21,984 nt of DNA from a virus: the IMG/VR virus record IMGVR_UViG_3300021963_000732, positions 1 to 21,984 of that record. The stretch is one strand, 5' to 3'. Below the pieces are notes generated by a model. The model searched no databases, was not told the DNA's origin, and saw only the letters and a list, made by a program, of their open reading frames with translations. Below are positions 6,317 to 15,298 of the stretch, in pieces (position 1 is the stretch's first letter; each line of letters begins with the position of its first letter). Both the position numbers and the translations under genes were made by a program.

Positions 6317-8968
6317 ATGGCTAACGAATTAGAGAATTATCAAAAACGCATTGAGGCTGCCTTAAAGCTTGAAAAACTTGATAAAGACAGAAAAAGACGT
6401 CTTCAAGAAGAATATGAAGCTTTAAGAAAGAATAATGCTACCGTTGAAGAATTTAGAGCCTTATCCGAAGATATCAATACTATTATTGATAATATTTCAA
6501 ATAATTTAGATTATGTATCTAAATCGTTTGCAGATTCTGTATCTGAACTTACAAAAGGTAAAAGTCTACTTAACGCCCAAAAATCAGCCCTAGAAAAACT
6601 ATCAGGTATTGCTCGTGAAACCTTAAGTATTAGAAGAGGAGATAGTGATTTAGATGATAAAAAATTTAAAAGATTACAAGAACAAGCACGTCGTCAAACC
6701 GATATTTTAAGGACTACTCGAGATCAATTAGCTACTCAAGGAAAATCTACAGCAGAAATTGAACAACAAATAGCAGACACTCAGCTTCTTCAAGATGGAT
6801 TTAATGCTATTTTAAAAGTAAACGAAGAAGTTGAAAAAAAGTTAGGTTTTATTCCCCAATTAGCTGAAGGTATTGATAAAGCTTTATCTAAAATAGGATT
6901 ACCTTCATTAGGATTTGCTGAAGCTGTAGCTGAAACCAAACGATTAGCACAAGAAGCAGATGCTGCCGGAATTAAGTTTAATGCTGCTAGTACTTATGTG
7001 GGTTTATTAAAAACTAACCTATTAGAAGCCCTTACCCCAGCTAACTTAATTCAATCAGCTGTGCTAGGAATAGTAGATGCCTTATTTGCTTTAGATGAAT
7101 CTACAGGAAAATTAGCTAAAAACTTTGGCATTTCCTATGCTGAAGCTACAGGAATCTCAGATGAACTAAACTCAGCAGCTAATAATGCGTATTTACTAAA
7201 TGTTACTACCCAGGGTTTAGTAGATTCTTTTGTTACTTTAAATAATGAATTTGGTACATTTGGACAGATTAGCGAGGAATCCTTAGTAACCTTTCAAAGA
7301 TTAACTAAAGAAGCAGGATTATCTAATGAGGCCGCTATTGGCTTATATAAAACTAGTATTTTAACTGGTAGAGAATTAGAAGATAATACTAAAGCATTCT
7401 TAGGTGAAGCCAAAGCAATCTCAGATGCTAATGGGTTAGCTTTAAATCAAAAACAAATTTTAGAAGAAGCTAAAAATATTTCTTCTGCTACTTTACTTAC
7501 TTTAGGAGGTCAACCTGAAGCAATAGCTAAAGCTGTAGTAAAAGCCAAAGCATTAGGTGTTACTCTACAACAAGTAGAACAAATATCATCTAGTTTACTT
7601 GATTTTGAAAATTCTATTTCTTCAGAATTAGAAGCTGAATTATTAACAGGTAAAAATCTTAATTTAGAAAAAGCTAGATTAGCAGCATTAAACGGAGAGA
7701 TAGCTACAGTTGCTGAAGAAATTGCTAAACAAACTGGCAAAGCAGCAGACTTTACTGAAATGAATGTTTTTAAACAAGAAGCATTAGCTAAAGCTGTTGG
7801 AATGACACGTGAAGATTTAGCTAAATCTTTAATAGAAAGAGAAGCATTAGCTAAAATCGGAGCAAAAGACTCAGAAGAAGCTAAAAAAAGATTTGATCTT
7901 TTAGTTAAACGATATGGTTATGAAGAAGCAACTAAAAGATTAGGTGATGAACAATATGCTCAACAACTTAGATCTCAATCAGTCCAAGAAAGATTCACAG
8001 CTTCTATAGAAAAATTAAAAGAAGTATTTGTTTCTATAGCCGAACCTTTACTTCCTATATTAGATATATTTGGTAAAATAGCCGAAGCTGTAGCTCCTTT
8101 AGCAGGATTTATAGGACAAATTGTTAAATATACTATAGAGCTTGGTAAATATTTACTCCCAGTATATGCCGTATATAAAGGAATTTTATTAATTCAACAA
8201 AGAGGATTACTTCAAGCCCAAGCCGCAGCTGCTCTTAATAAGTTAGGTTTAATTACTGATAAACAAAAACTATTTTATCAATCCAGATTAACATATTTTG
8301 AAAATGTTAAAAAAGGGACAGCTGAAAAGAATTTAATTCTAGAAAATGCTAGTATAGTAAATTCCCTAAAAAAGAATACATTAGCTGCTATAGCAGTAGT
8401 TCATGAAAGAATGGCTAATGTGCAAAAAAATATAGGCTTAGCTTTTGAAAATGCTGTACTAGCTGTAAAACAAAGAGGTATATTAGCTACTATAAAAGAT
8501 TTAGCAATGCAAGGACTCCTTAAAGCTAAAAAACTAGGAAGTATGTTAGTTGATGTTGGTTCTTTAGCACTTAGTGCTGCTAAAGCCGTTGCAGGTATTC
8601 CTATTATAGGTCCAGTTTTAATGGCAGGTGCTCTTGCAGGAGCCACAGCTTTAGGTATAGGAGTTTACAATCGTTTTAAAGGAGATGATGTTGTTTCCCC
8701 CGGATATGGTAAACGTACTTTGTTAGCTCCTGAGGGTGCTATTGATTTAAACGATAAAGACACGGTAATAGCCGGTACTAACTTAGGAGGTAAAAACCAA
8801 TCAGCAAATACCTCATCATCACCTTCAATTAATTTATCTCCGTTAGTTGAACGTATGGTCGCTGTAGAAAACTTACTAGGACAAATCCTAAGCAAAGAAG
8901 GCACAGTATATCTTGATGGTAATAAAGTAGGTACAGCTATGGCTATGGGCACTTATAAAACTCAATAA
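6317..8968 (+). CDS. Tail tape measure protein
   Basis: An 883-residue protein. It is assigned as the tape measure protein, which sets tail length and is ejected into the cell, by position (right after the assembly chaperones), size and composition. Residues about 1-190 are charged and alpha-helical with long coiled-coil stretches (KLEKLDKDRKRRLQEEYEAL; RRQTDILRTTRDQLATQGKS). The middle is rich in Ala, Glu, Lys and Leu. The last third holds hydrophobic segments, notably VGSLALSAAKAVAGIPIIGP followed by an Ala/Gly-rich stretch (about 750-790). The final 90 residues look like a separate small domain (LAPEGAIDLNDKDTVIAGTN) seen at the end of phage tape measure proteins. T4's equivalent, gp29, has 590 residues, so a tail longer than T4's is expected (inference). 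No peptidase motif was seen. Confidence 0.85.
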   Translation: MANELENYQKRIEAALKLEKLDKDRKRRLQEEYEALRKNNATVEEFRALSEDINTIIDNISNNLDYVSKSFADSVSELTKGKSLLNAQKSALEKLSGIARETLSIRRGDSDLDDKKFKRLQEQARRQTDILRTTRDQLATQGKSTAEIEQQIADTQLLQDGFNAILKVNEEVEKKLGFIPQLAEGIDKALSKIGLPSLGFAEAVAETKRLAQEADAAGIKFNAASTYVGLLKTNLLEALTPANLIQSAVLGIVDALFALDESTGKLAKNFGISYAEATGISDELNSAANNAYLLNVTTQGLVDSFVTLNNEFGTFGQISEESLVTFQRLTKEAGLSNEAAIGLYKTSILTGRELEDNTKAFLGEAKAISDANGLALNQKQILEEAKNISSATLLTLGGQPEAIAKAVVKAKALGVTLQQVEQISSSLLDFENSISSELEAELLTGKNLNLEKARLAALNGEIATVAEEIAKQTGKAADFTEMNVFKQEALAKAVGMTREDLAKSLIEREALAKIGAKDSEEAKKRFDLLVKRYGYEEATKRLGDEQYAQQLRSQSVQERFTASIEKLKEVFVSIAEPLLPILDIFGKIAEAVAPLAGFIGQIVKYTIELGKYLLPVYAVYKGILLIQQRGLLQAQAAAALNKLGLITDKQKLFYQSRLTYFENVKKGTAEKNLILENASIVNSLKKNTLAAIAVVHERMANVQKNIGLAFENAVLAVKQRGILATIKDLAMQGLLKAKKLGSMLVDVGSLALSAAKAVAGIPIIGPVLMAGALAGATALGIGVYNRFKGDDVVSPGYGKRTLLAPEGAIDLNDKDTVIAGTNLGGKNQSANTSSSPSINLSPLVERMVAVENLLGQILSKEGTVYLDGNKVGTAMAMGTYKTQ

Positions 8969-8974
8969 GTTTTA

Positions 8975-8984
8975 ATATTTATAA
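8975..8984 (+). promoter_or_regulatory. Candidate late-promoter motif ATATTTATAA (copy 6, after tape measure gene)
   Basis: ATATTTATAA lies 22 bases before the ATG at 9007, just after the tape measure stop. It would drive the whole baseplate cluster to about 15285, in which the genes abut or overlap and no further copy occurs. Confidence 0.55.
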
Positions 8985-9006
8985 CAAAACCTTAAATTTG
9001 CAAATA

Positions 9007-9279
9007 ATGGGAATACTCGATTTATTACTTAACCAGGGATCTAATTTAACACCGTATGATGGTAAAACTCCTAAAGTTAATCCTTTAGCTACTAAAGAAT
9101 CTAAACTACATGCTGATGGTAGCCAGCCAGGATATTCTTTAGATGGTTCAGCTGCATCTATTGTATCTAACAATTACACAGCATACAATGATGGTTACAA
9201 TAATGCTTTACCACAACCATCACAATTAGACCTTAACGGAAAAACTCCATCTAAGTATTTAGACAATCCTCCAGGATAA
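9007..9279 (+). CDS. Small virion-region protein, unknown function
   Basis: A 90-residue protein starting at the ATG at 9007. A TTG at 8998 is also in frame, but the ATG gives a natural N-terminus (MGILDLLLNQGSNL) and the usual A-rich leader. The sequence is low in predicted helix, rich in Asn, Gly, Ser and Pro, with LDLNGKTPSKYLDNPPG at the end; DGKTPK near residue 18 echoes NGKTPSK near the C-terminus. There is no membrane segment. It ends five bases before the large tail protein gene, so it is co-transcribed with baseplate genes and is probably a structural or assembly protein. I recall similar short proteins beside tail genes of environmental T4-like phages but know of no function. Confidence 0.7.
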   Translation: MGILDLLLNQGSNLTPYDGKTPKVNPLATKESKLHADGSQPGYSLDGSAASIVSNNYTAYNDGYNNALPQPSQLDLNGKTPSKYLDNPPG

Positions 9280-9284
9280 TATAA

Positions 9285-11387
9285 ATGCCTTTAGTAGAAT
9301 TAGTAACCGACTTAAAAAGCCTCAAGTACGGTAAGGATACCCCTGGAGGCGGATATAGTGGTCAACCCTATATCCAGGCTAAGATTCCAGTTGGTTTAGA
9401 ACCAAAATCTCCTGACTTTATTTTAAGGGGAGGTTACCTAACCGTAGGAGATTCTTTAACAGATATCAAAAGACTAACTAAAATGTTTTTTGATTTAAAG
9501 TCTCCTAACGGATTATTTTTTATTGCTAAACAAAACGTTTTATCTAACTCAGCCGCTCGTACTCAAACTAGTGGTATAATGAATGAAGGCATTTATACTC
9601 CATTAAATACATTAGCTGAGGCTGGTGTTATAGCTTTTGGAGGTCATTTAAATAAACAAGGGATTAATCCATTTGAACAAACCGGAGCTTATGCTGTAGG
9701 GGATGGGTTATATAATTCTGTTGTAAAACCTTCTCAACCACTTGCAGAAAATAGACTAGTTAGTTTATTCGAAGCTATTGATAAAAACGAAGCAATACGT
9801 AACTGGAATTTTTCAGGAGTCAATTTAAATGTAGGTGATAATGATATTTTATCATATAGAGGTGGTCCAGGTTCTATATTAGGTGTAGGTACTACTAATA
9901 TTAGATTCGCTGATAAAAGAACTGGTAATAATAACCCTTTAAAAGTTTCTAACCCAGATTATTTTTATGGTAAAAATCAACAAAGATCTGTTAATGTTAA
10001 TAACCAACAAGTTGGTGGTTTAAAAGTAGAGCCTTTTAAATCTTGGACTTGGGGAGGACCTACAATTTATACACCTAGTGGTTCTCTTAATTTAGTAAAT
10101 TTTTTACCAAGTTTTGATCTAAATAAACCACAATCTGGTAGCTTAAGTAAAATACCTAACGGACCCGAAACCTGGACTCCTAAACAAAACAATCCAGATT
10201 CTTTAAAATACTTAAAAACTATTGATAGCCCTGATAATACCGGGGTTTCAGGAAAATATACTAGATTAACAGGAGATAGATTAGTTAACAATTACAATCC
10301 TGATGGTATACCTTTTGATACTAAATTTTATAATGTATATGAACCCGCAGTTGAAGGTAATACATGGCCCAAAAATACCGATTTAATATACGCTAATAAT
10401 ACTTTTACCTATACTCAAGAAGATCTTATCCAATCTTTTCCTGACCCAGGTAAACTTAATGGTAGTCCTAAAACACAAGATTTTAGAGCGATATTAAGAA
10501 ATAAATTAGGAGGTTTTAAAAATAAAAATGGTAGAACCTCTAGTGAAGTAGGTGCTACTCCCTTATCCCCAGATTATCAAACTGAAAATATTGAAACTAG
10601 AGTTCATCTAGGAGACCCAGGAAAACGTGCTGATAAAGACTATTCAGATTACACTGCAGGTATAGCTTATCAGGGTGCTGTTAAAGCTTTAGATAAAATC
10701 ACAGCTTTACCAATTTACAGAAGTGATTCTGTAGCTGAAGATTCTGAAACTTACCCAGTAAATGATTTAGTTAAATTTAGAATAGCAGCTATTGATGGTA
10801 GTGCTCCTAATTTTAAAACATTTATTCACTTTAGGGCATTTATAGATAGCTTTAGTGATTCATATACTGCTGATTGGACATCTAACAAGTATATGGGTAG
10901 AGGGGAAGATTTTTATACTTACAATGGATTTGGTAGAACAATCTCATTATCTTTTACTGTTGCTGCCCAATCAAAGCAGGAACTTATTCCAATGTATCAA
11001 AAACTTAACTACTTAGCCTCTAACCTTACCCCAGACTATAGCCCTTCTGGCTATATGAGAGGTCCTTTAGTTCAATTAACTATGGGAGGTTATCTTTATG
11101 AGCAAGTAGGATTTATTACAGCTTTAACTTATGATGTTCCTAACGATACAACTTGGGAAATAGGTATTAATACTGAAGGTGGTAGTGATGATACTGTAAA
11201 AGAATTACCTCACAGAATAAACGTAAGTAGTTTTAACTTTACCCCAATTCATAATTTTGTACCACAAAAACAAGGTCTTACATTTGCGGATGGTAGAGGT
11301 AAAGTTACTGGATTTGGTCAACAAAGATATATCGCCTTGGATAATGGAAATAATACTAACTGGTTTCCTAAAAACCCTACCTTTTAA
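9285..11387 (+). CDS. Large tail/baseplate structural protein, probably with a tube-initiator-like domain
   Basis: A 700-residue protein. The first roughly 480 residues are rich in Asn, Gly, Ser, Thr and Pro with no motif I recognise. The C-terminal domain (roughly residues 495-680) carries FRIAAIDGSAPNFKTFIHFR, AFIDSFSDSYTADWTSNKYM, GRGEDFYTYNGFGRTISLSF, SKQELIPMYQKLNYLASNLTP and GPLVQLTMGGYLYEQVGF. This pattern occurs in baseplate proteins that start the tail tube (gp48/gp54 type, with a tail-tube-like fold). The assignment is by recalled pattern and by context between the tape measure and gp53-like genes. It starts five bases after the previous stop with an A-rich leader. Alternatively it is simply an unassigned virion structural protein. 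Confidence 0.6.
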   Translation: MPLVELVTDLKSLKYGKDTPGGGYSGQPYIQAKIPVGLEPKSPDFILRGGYLTVGDSLTDIKRLTKMFFDLKSPNGLFFIAKQNVLSNSAARTQTSGIMNEGIYTPLNTLAEAGVIAFGGHLNKQGINPFEQTGAYAVGDGLYNSVVKPSQPLAENRLVSLFEAIDKNEAIRNWNFSGVNLNVGDNDILSYRGGPGSILGVGTTNIRFADKRTGNNNPLKVSNPDYFYGKNQQRSVNVNNQQVGGLKVEPFKSWTWGGPTIYTPSGSLNLVNFLPSFDLNKPQSGSLSKIPNGPETWTPKQNNPDSLKYLKTIDSPDNTGVSGKYTRLTGDRLVNNYNPDGIPFDTKFYNVYEPAVEGNTWPKNTDLIYANNTFTYTQEDLIQSFPDPGKLNGSPKTQDFRAILRNKLGGFKNKNGRTSSEVGATPLSPDYQTENIETRVHLGDPGKRADKDYSDYTAGIAYQGAVKALDKITALPIYRSDSVAEDSETYPVNDLVKFRIAAIDGSAPNFKTFIHFRAFIDSFSDSYTADWTSNKYMGRGEDFYTYNGFGRTISLSFTVAAQSKQELIPMYQKLNYLASNLTPDYSPSGYMRGPLVQLTMGGYLYEQVGFITALTYDVPNDTTWEIGINTEGGSDDTVKELPHRINVSSFNFTPIHNFVPQKQGLTFADGRGKVTGFGQQRYIALDNGNNTNWFPKNPTF

Positions 11388-11396
11388 TATAATTAA

Positions 11397-11705
11397 ATGA
11401 ATAGATATCAGGACATACCCATTATTAAAACTACAGATGGAAAACGAGTATATGCTACATCTCGTTATCCTGAAGCCCCTTTATCTCCTAATGATATCTA
11501 CGTGTATACTACCCAAGGAGACAGATACGATATTTTAGCTTTAAATTATTATGGTGATTCTTCTTTATGGTGGGTTATAGCAATAGCTAACCCAAATGTA
11601 GACTTAATGACACTAGTTATCCCTGAAGGAGCCCAAATCCGCATCCCTAGTAACTTTTCAGGTGTTATAAGCGAATTTAATTTAATTAATCAATTACCGT
11701 TATGA
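11397..11705 (+). CDS. 53: Baseplate wedge protein, gp53/LysM-like
   Basis: A 102-residue protein with the compact LysM-like pattern of the T4 gp53 family: VYATSRYPEAPLSPNDIYVY, then TQGDRYDILALNYYGDSSLW, WVIAIANPNVDLMTLVIPEG and AQIRIPSN. In T4, gp53 has a LysM-like fold and clamps wedges together in the baseplate; LysM-type 'tail protein X' is its counterpart elsewhere. T4 gp53 is longer (196 residues), so this is a minimal version. It starts nine bases after the preceding stop, and its TGA stop overlaps the start of the hub gene by four bases (ATGA), indicating translational coupling. Confidence 0.8.
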   Translation: MNRYQDIPIIKTTDGKRVYATSRYPEAPLSPNDIYVYTTQGDRYDILALNYYGDSSLWWVIAIANPNVDLMTLVIPEGAQIRIPSNFSGVISEFNLINQLPL

Positions 11706-14638
11706 ACATAGTAGGTGAGGGTATTAACAAAACAATATCTGAACAAATTAAAGTTAGACAAGAAAAATATGGTTTAGGTCTTACTAGTAATAGAGATATT
11801 GAAACTATAGAATTCTTTAACTCTAGAACAGCATTTGTTAAATTAATTTCTTCAGTAAATATTGTAACTGACTTTAATCCTAAAAGCGAAGAATTAAAAC
11901 AAATTCTTAGCCAAATAGGTGATAATAAATTAGCTACTGAATTTGTTTTATTTAATGGTACTTCTACAATAAATCCTGAAACCAATGCTATTACCCAACG
12001 TTCAGGAATAGCTAGAACTAACTCAGTTATAAACAATGATGCTTATGGTTTGGGTGGTCTTGAATTTGGTTTAAGACCTATGCCCGGTATTATTTCTATG
12101 GAAACTAAAACTGAAAACAGAGGCTCATTAAGAACTTCTACAGTTAGAGTTAAAGCATGGAACCGTGTTCAATTTGAAATTCTTGATATCCTTTACTTAC
12201 GTTTAGGATATAGTGTTCTATTAGAATTTGGAAATATACTCTATTTCCAAAACGATGGAACTTTAATAAAAAATCGCCCTTGGACTTTACAAAGTGGATT
12301 TTTAAAAGGAAGTTATGATGTTGATACTTTACAAGAAGCTATATCAGATCTTAGAATAAAATCTAATGGAAATTATGATGCTGTATTTGGTAAAGTAACT
12401 AACTATAGTTGGTCTTTTGAAACTGATGGTTCTTACGACATTACTATAACTATAAAAAGTATAGGTGATGTTATTGAATCTTTAAAATTAAATACCTTAA
12501 TTGAAGATAAAAGCACAGAAGAAGATGAAGAAGAAGAAGCTACTACTGAAGAACCAACAATTGAATCTTTTAAAGATAAACACCAAATAGGTAGGTTATT
12601 TTATAATGCTAAAAAAGCTTTAAGTAAAAATCCTCAATTTAAAAAAGGGTGTAGAGGTTTAGAAACTGATTTATTAAAAGATATTACTTTTGAAAAAACA
12701 GGAATTAAACATTTTCTTCAACAAAACTATAATGGAACCGAACCCCAGTACTATATTAGATTAGGTTCTTTATTAGCTTTTATTCAAGAAAAAGTATATC
12801 CTAAATACACTAAAGGAGCTGATACTAGAATCCCACTTTTAAAATACGACTATAAAATTGAGGGTAACTTAATTTATACTGTTCTTAACCAGATTAGTAT
12901 GGACCCTAGAGTGTGTTTAATAAATACTTCTGTAACTGCTACTGATGGCACTTATGTATTCGCTCCTGAAGGAGAAGAATATGTTACTACTATAAGTAAT
13001 ATAAAAATAGGTCAAATTATGAATATATACGTTAATATGTTATATATTCTTAAAACACTTGATGCTAATCTAACCCCAGATAACTCTTCTACTACCATTG
13101 ATTTTTTAAATTCAATGTTATCTGATGTAAGTAAAGCTTTAGGTTCTATTAATACTTTAGAAGCCTTTAGAGATGAAGATACTAATACAGTAAAAGTAAT
13201 AGATCAATCTACTATTCCTGGTAAGTATGAGTTAATGAAAGAATTACAAAGGGTTACTCCTGAAGAAATTAACCCTATTAATCTATATGGATATGTTAAT
13301 GGTGGAAGTAACTTTGTTAGAAATTTTGGGATTAAAACCGAAATTACTCCTAATTTAGCTACTACTATAGCTATTGGAGCCCAAGCTGCAGGTACTGTAG
13401 TAGGAGAAGATTCTACAGCTTTATCTAAATTAAACTTAGGATTAGAAGATAGAATTAAAAATACTATAGAGGATGCCGTTACTGAAACCACTGAAGAAAA
13501 ATCTAAAGAAGAAGAATTAAACGATCGTTTCCCTAATGCTAACAAAAACTTTTCAGAAGCTGTTTTTGAATTAGGTGTTAAATCTTCAAGCAATTCTGTT
13601 CCTACTTTTAATGAAGAATCTATAGATTCATATTCACAAGTTCAAGCTACTTTTTTATCGTATGTTAATGCTAAAACCGCATTAAAATCTAAAAAAGCAT
13701 CATCTACTATAGGATTCCTCCCAGTTAATTTAAATTTAACATTAGATGGAATTTCTGGTTTAAAAATATACAATGCTTTAAATGTAGATACTAGATTTTT
13801 ACCTTCTAACTATCCTGAAACTATGGATTTTATTATAGTAGGATTAAGTCATAAAGTAGAAAATAATGACTGGACTACTAGCATTGAAACTAATATGGTT
13901 CCTAAAGATCCAAGCCAAGGAGAGGGCAATTCACCTAGTAGTAAAGCTAACCCTAATCAATCAGGAAATCAATCAAGCAATTCTGGCAATTCTGGAGGTA
14001 GATCGGGAGGTAGTTCTCCAAATGTAGCTTATTTCCAATCTAATGTTCCTGAAGCTGAAGCTAAACTTAGAGCTAGATTAACTCGTATTTTAGATGATGG
14101 AACTCAAACTTTAGGATTATTAACTATATTAGCTGAAGACGGAGTAACTGAATTATATACTGTAGCTACTGTAGAACTCCCATTTAAAAATAATGAAAAT
14201 GGAGCCAGTTGTGTTCCTACTGGAACCTATTTAGTAAACAGTAGACAAAACGTTAAATACGGTAAACATTTCTGGTTAGTAGGCTCGGCGGCCGGAAACT
14301 GGAAGAGAATCCCTGGCAATAATAATTCTGATAGAACTTGGGTATTAATCCATAAAGCCCCTAAAGCCCCTGGATGGTTACAAGGTTGTATAGGTCCTGG
14401 CCCTAAATTTAACTTTAAAAATAAAAACGCTCAAGGAAATCCTAATGGTATAGGATCAGCATATTTAGACCCAGCTGAAAGCGAATCCCAAAAAACTTTA
14501 GGCAGAATAGTAAATACTTTATTCAATACAGGTGGTTTTAAAATGACTATAGTAAACGGAAGAACTAATTTACCTACTAGTATAGATGATCCTGGGTTAG
14601 CAAATCTTAAAGAAAAATATCCTAAAATATTCTCTTAA
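11702..14638 (+). CDS. Baseplate hub protein (gp27-like) fused to a DUF5675 cell-wall-type domain
   Basis: A 978-residue protein in three parts. Residues about 1-735 look like a large baseplate hub: GLEFGLRPMPGIISMETKTE, RGSLRTSTVRVKAWNRVQFE, ILYLRLGYSVLLEFG, FGKVTNYSWSFETDGSYDI and a C-terminal FIIVGLSHKVENNDWTTSIE. It is interrupted near 12520-12565 by an acidic low-complexity stretch. A Ser/Gly/Asn-rich linker (about 13912-14020) follows. The C-terminal part (about 14065-14570) matches DUF5675: ARLTRILDDGTQTLG, ELPFKNNENGASCVPTGTY, KYGKHFWLVG, then LIH (His884) and QGCIGPG (Cys896). The conserved His and Cys recall the H...GC arrangement of L,D-transpeptidase-like enzymes, but the activity of DUF5675 is not firmly known. 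In T4 the hub gp27 carries the separate lysozyme gp5; here the wall-acting part appears fused to the hub. The start overlaps the gp53-like gene by four bases. Confidence 0.8.
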   Translation: MNIVGEGINKTISEQIKVRQEKYGLGLTSNRDIETIEFFNSRTAFVKLISSVNIVTDFNPKSEELKQILSQIGDNKLATEFVLFNGTSTINPETNAITQRSGIARTNSVINNDAYGLGGLEFGLRPMPGIISMETKTENRGSLRTSTVRVKAWNRVQFEILDILYLRLGYSVLLEFGNILYFQNDGTLIKNRPWTLQSGFLKGSYDVDTLQEAISDLRIKSNGNYDAVFGKVTNYSWSFETDGSYDITITIKSIGDVIESLKLNTLIEDKSTEEDEEEEATTEEPTIESFKDKHQIGRLFYNAKKALSKNPQFKKGCRGLETDLLKDITFEKTGIKHFLQQNYNGTEPQYYIRLGSLLAFIQEKVYPKYTKGADTRIPLLKYDYKIEGNLIYTVLNQISMDPRVCLINTSVTATDGTYVFAPEGEEYVTTISNIKIGQIMNIYVNMLYILKTLDANLTPDNSSTTIDFLNSMLSDVSKALGSINTLEAFRDEDTNTVKVIDQSTIPGKYELMKELQRVTPEEINPINLYGYVNGGSNFVRNFGIKTEITPNLATTIAIGAQAAGTVVGEDSTALSKLNLGLEDRIKNTIEDAVTETTEEKSKEEELNDRFPNANKNFSEAVFELGVKSSSNSVPTFNEESIDSYSQVQATFLSYVNAKTALKSKKASSTIGFLPVNLNLTLDGISGLKIYNALNVDTRFLPSNYPETMDFIIVGLSHKVENNDWTTSIETNMVPKDPSQGEGNSPSSKANPNQSGNQSSNSGNSGGRSGGSSPNVAYFQSNVPEAEAKLRARLTRILDDGTQTLGLLTILAEDGVTELYTVATVELPFKNNENGASCVPTGTYLVNSRQNVKYGKHFWLVGSAAGNWKRIPGNNNSDRTWVLIHKAPKAPGWLQGCIGPGPKFNFKNKNAQGNPNGIGSAYLDPAESESQKTLGRIVNTLFNTGGFKMTIVNGRTNLPTSIDDPGLANLKEKYPKIFS

Positions 14639-14640
14639 TT

Positions 14641-15285
14641 ATGTATTATCCTAAATCCCAAATAAAAACTAATTTATTTACCAATGGGGATGAATATTTT
14701 CTCTCTACAACTGGAGAATCCTATAAGGGATATTACTACAAAACTTCCACAGGACAAGTCTTTAGTGGCAAAACCCCAGATGATAGACCTAATATTCTTT
14801 TAGAATCAATTAGTTCTACAGAATGGGATTTAACCGTAGCTACAGAAAATGGAAGAAATTTTCAACAACGAGCTGATAATTTTGATGGTTTAGTTTATAA
14901 TAATGAACAACAAAAACCAGAAATAGTAAATACTTATTTATCTTTAAAACCTGAAAATTTAAATATTATAATTCCTTATTATGTTCCTTCAAAACCAACA
15001 GAACAAGAATATCAAATAGGGGAATTTAGAAGATATTTTTGTAAAAAAGTTAATGAAATTATTTATATTGAAATTAATAAAACTCAATATGATTTGCTAG
15101 TTATTAAAGATCCTAGTATATTATGGCAGTTATATTTTCCATTTAATTTACCTTGGCAATTAACTGGAACCCAAGAACAAGTAGCTCGTACTAATAAAAA
15201 TATAGTAGATTTAACCTCTGTAAGACTTCAATTACCTAAATTTGGAGATTATCTAAATAATAATTATCTTAAGTACTACAGATAA
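14641..15285 (+). CDS. Virion-region protein, unknown function
   Basis: A 214-residue protein with no recognised domain. The N-terminus (YYPKSQIKTNLFTNGDEY, then GESYKGYYYKTSTGQVFSGK TP) is a tyrosine-rich beta-type repeat-like segment that I recall from unnamed proteins in tail clusters of environmental T4-like phages. The C-terminal half has ILWQLYFPFNLPWQLTGTQE and ends in a Tyr/Asn-rich tail. No signal peptide or membrane segment is visible. It starts two bases after the hub gene stop, so it belongs to the baseplate transcript, of which it is the last gene. A neck, baseplate or fibre-attachment role is possible; none can be shown from sequence. Confidence 0.75.
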   Translation: MYYPKSQIKTNLFTNGDEYFLSTTGESYKGYYYKTSTGQVFSGKTPDDRPNILLESISSTEWDLTVATENGRNFQQRADNFDGLVYNNEQQKPEIVNTYLSLKPENLNIIIPYYVPSKPTEQEYQIGEFRRYFCKKVNEIIYIEINKTQYDLLVIKDPSILWQLYFPFNLPWQLTGTQEQVARTNKNIVDLTSVRLQLPKFGDYLNNNYLKYYR

Positions 15286-15298
15286 AAATGTACTTAAG
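15268..15298 (+). promoter_or_regulatory. Inverted repeat over the junction of structural and replication genes
   Basis: A perfect 9-bp inverted repeat, CTTAAGTAC (15268-15276) and GTACTTAAG (15290-15298), with a 13-base loop that contains the stop codon of the upstream gene. Its last base is the G of the GTG start codon of the polymerase gene. There is no T run, so it is not a standard terminator; it could fold over the polymerase start and lower its translation, or bind a protein as DNA. Confidence 0.5.
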
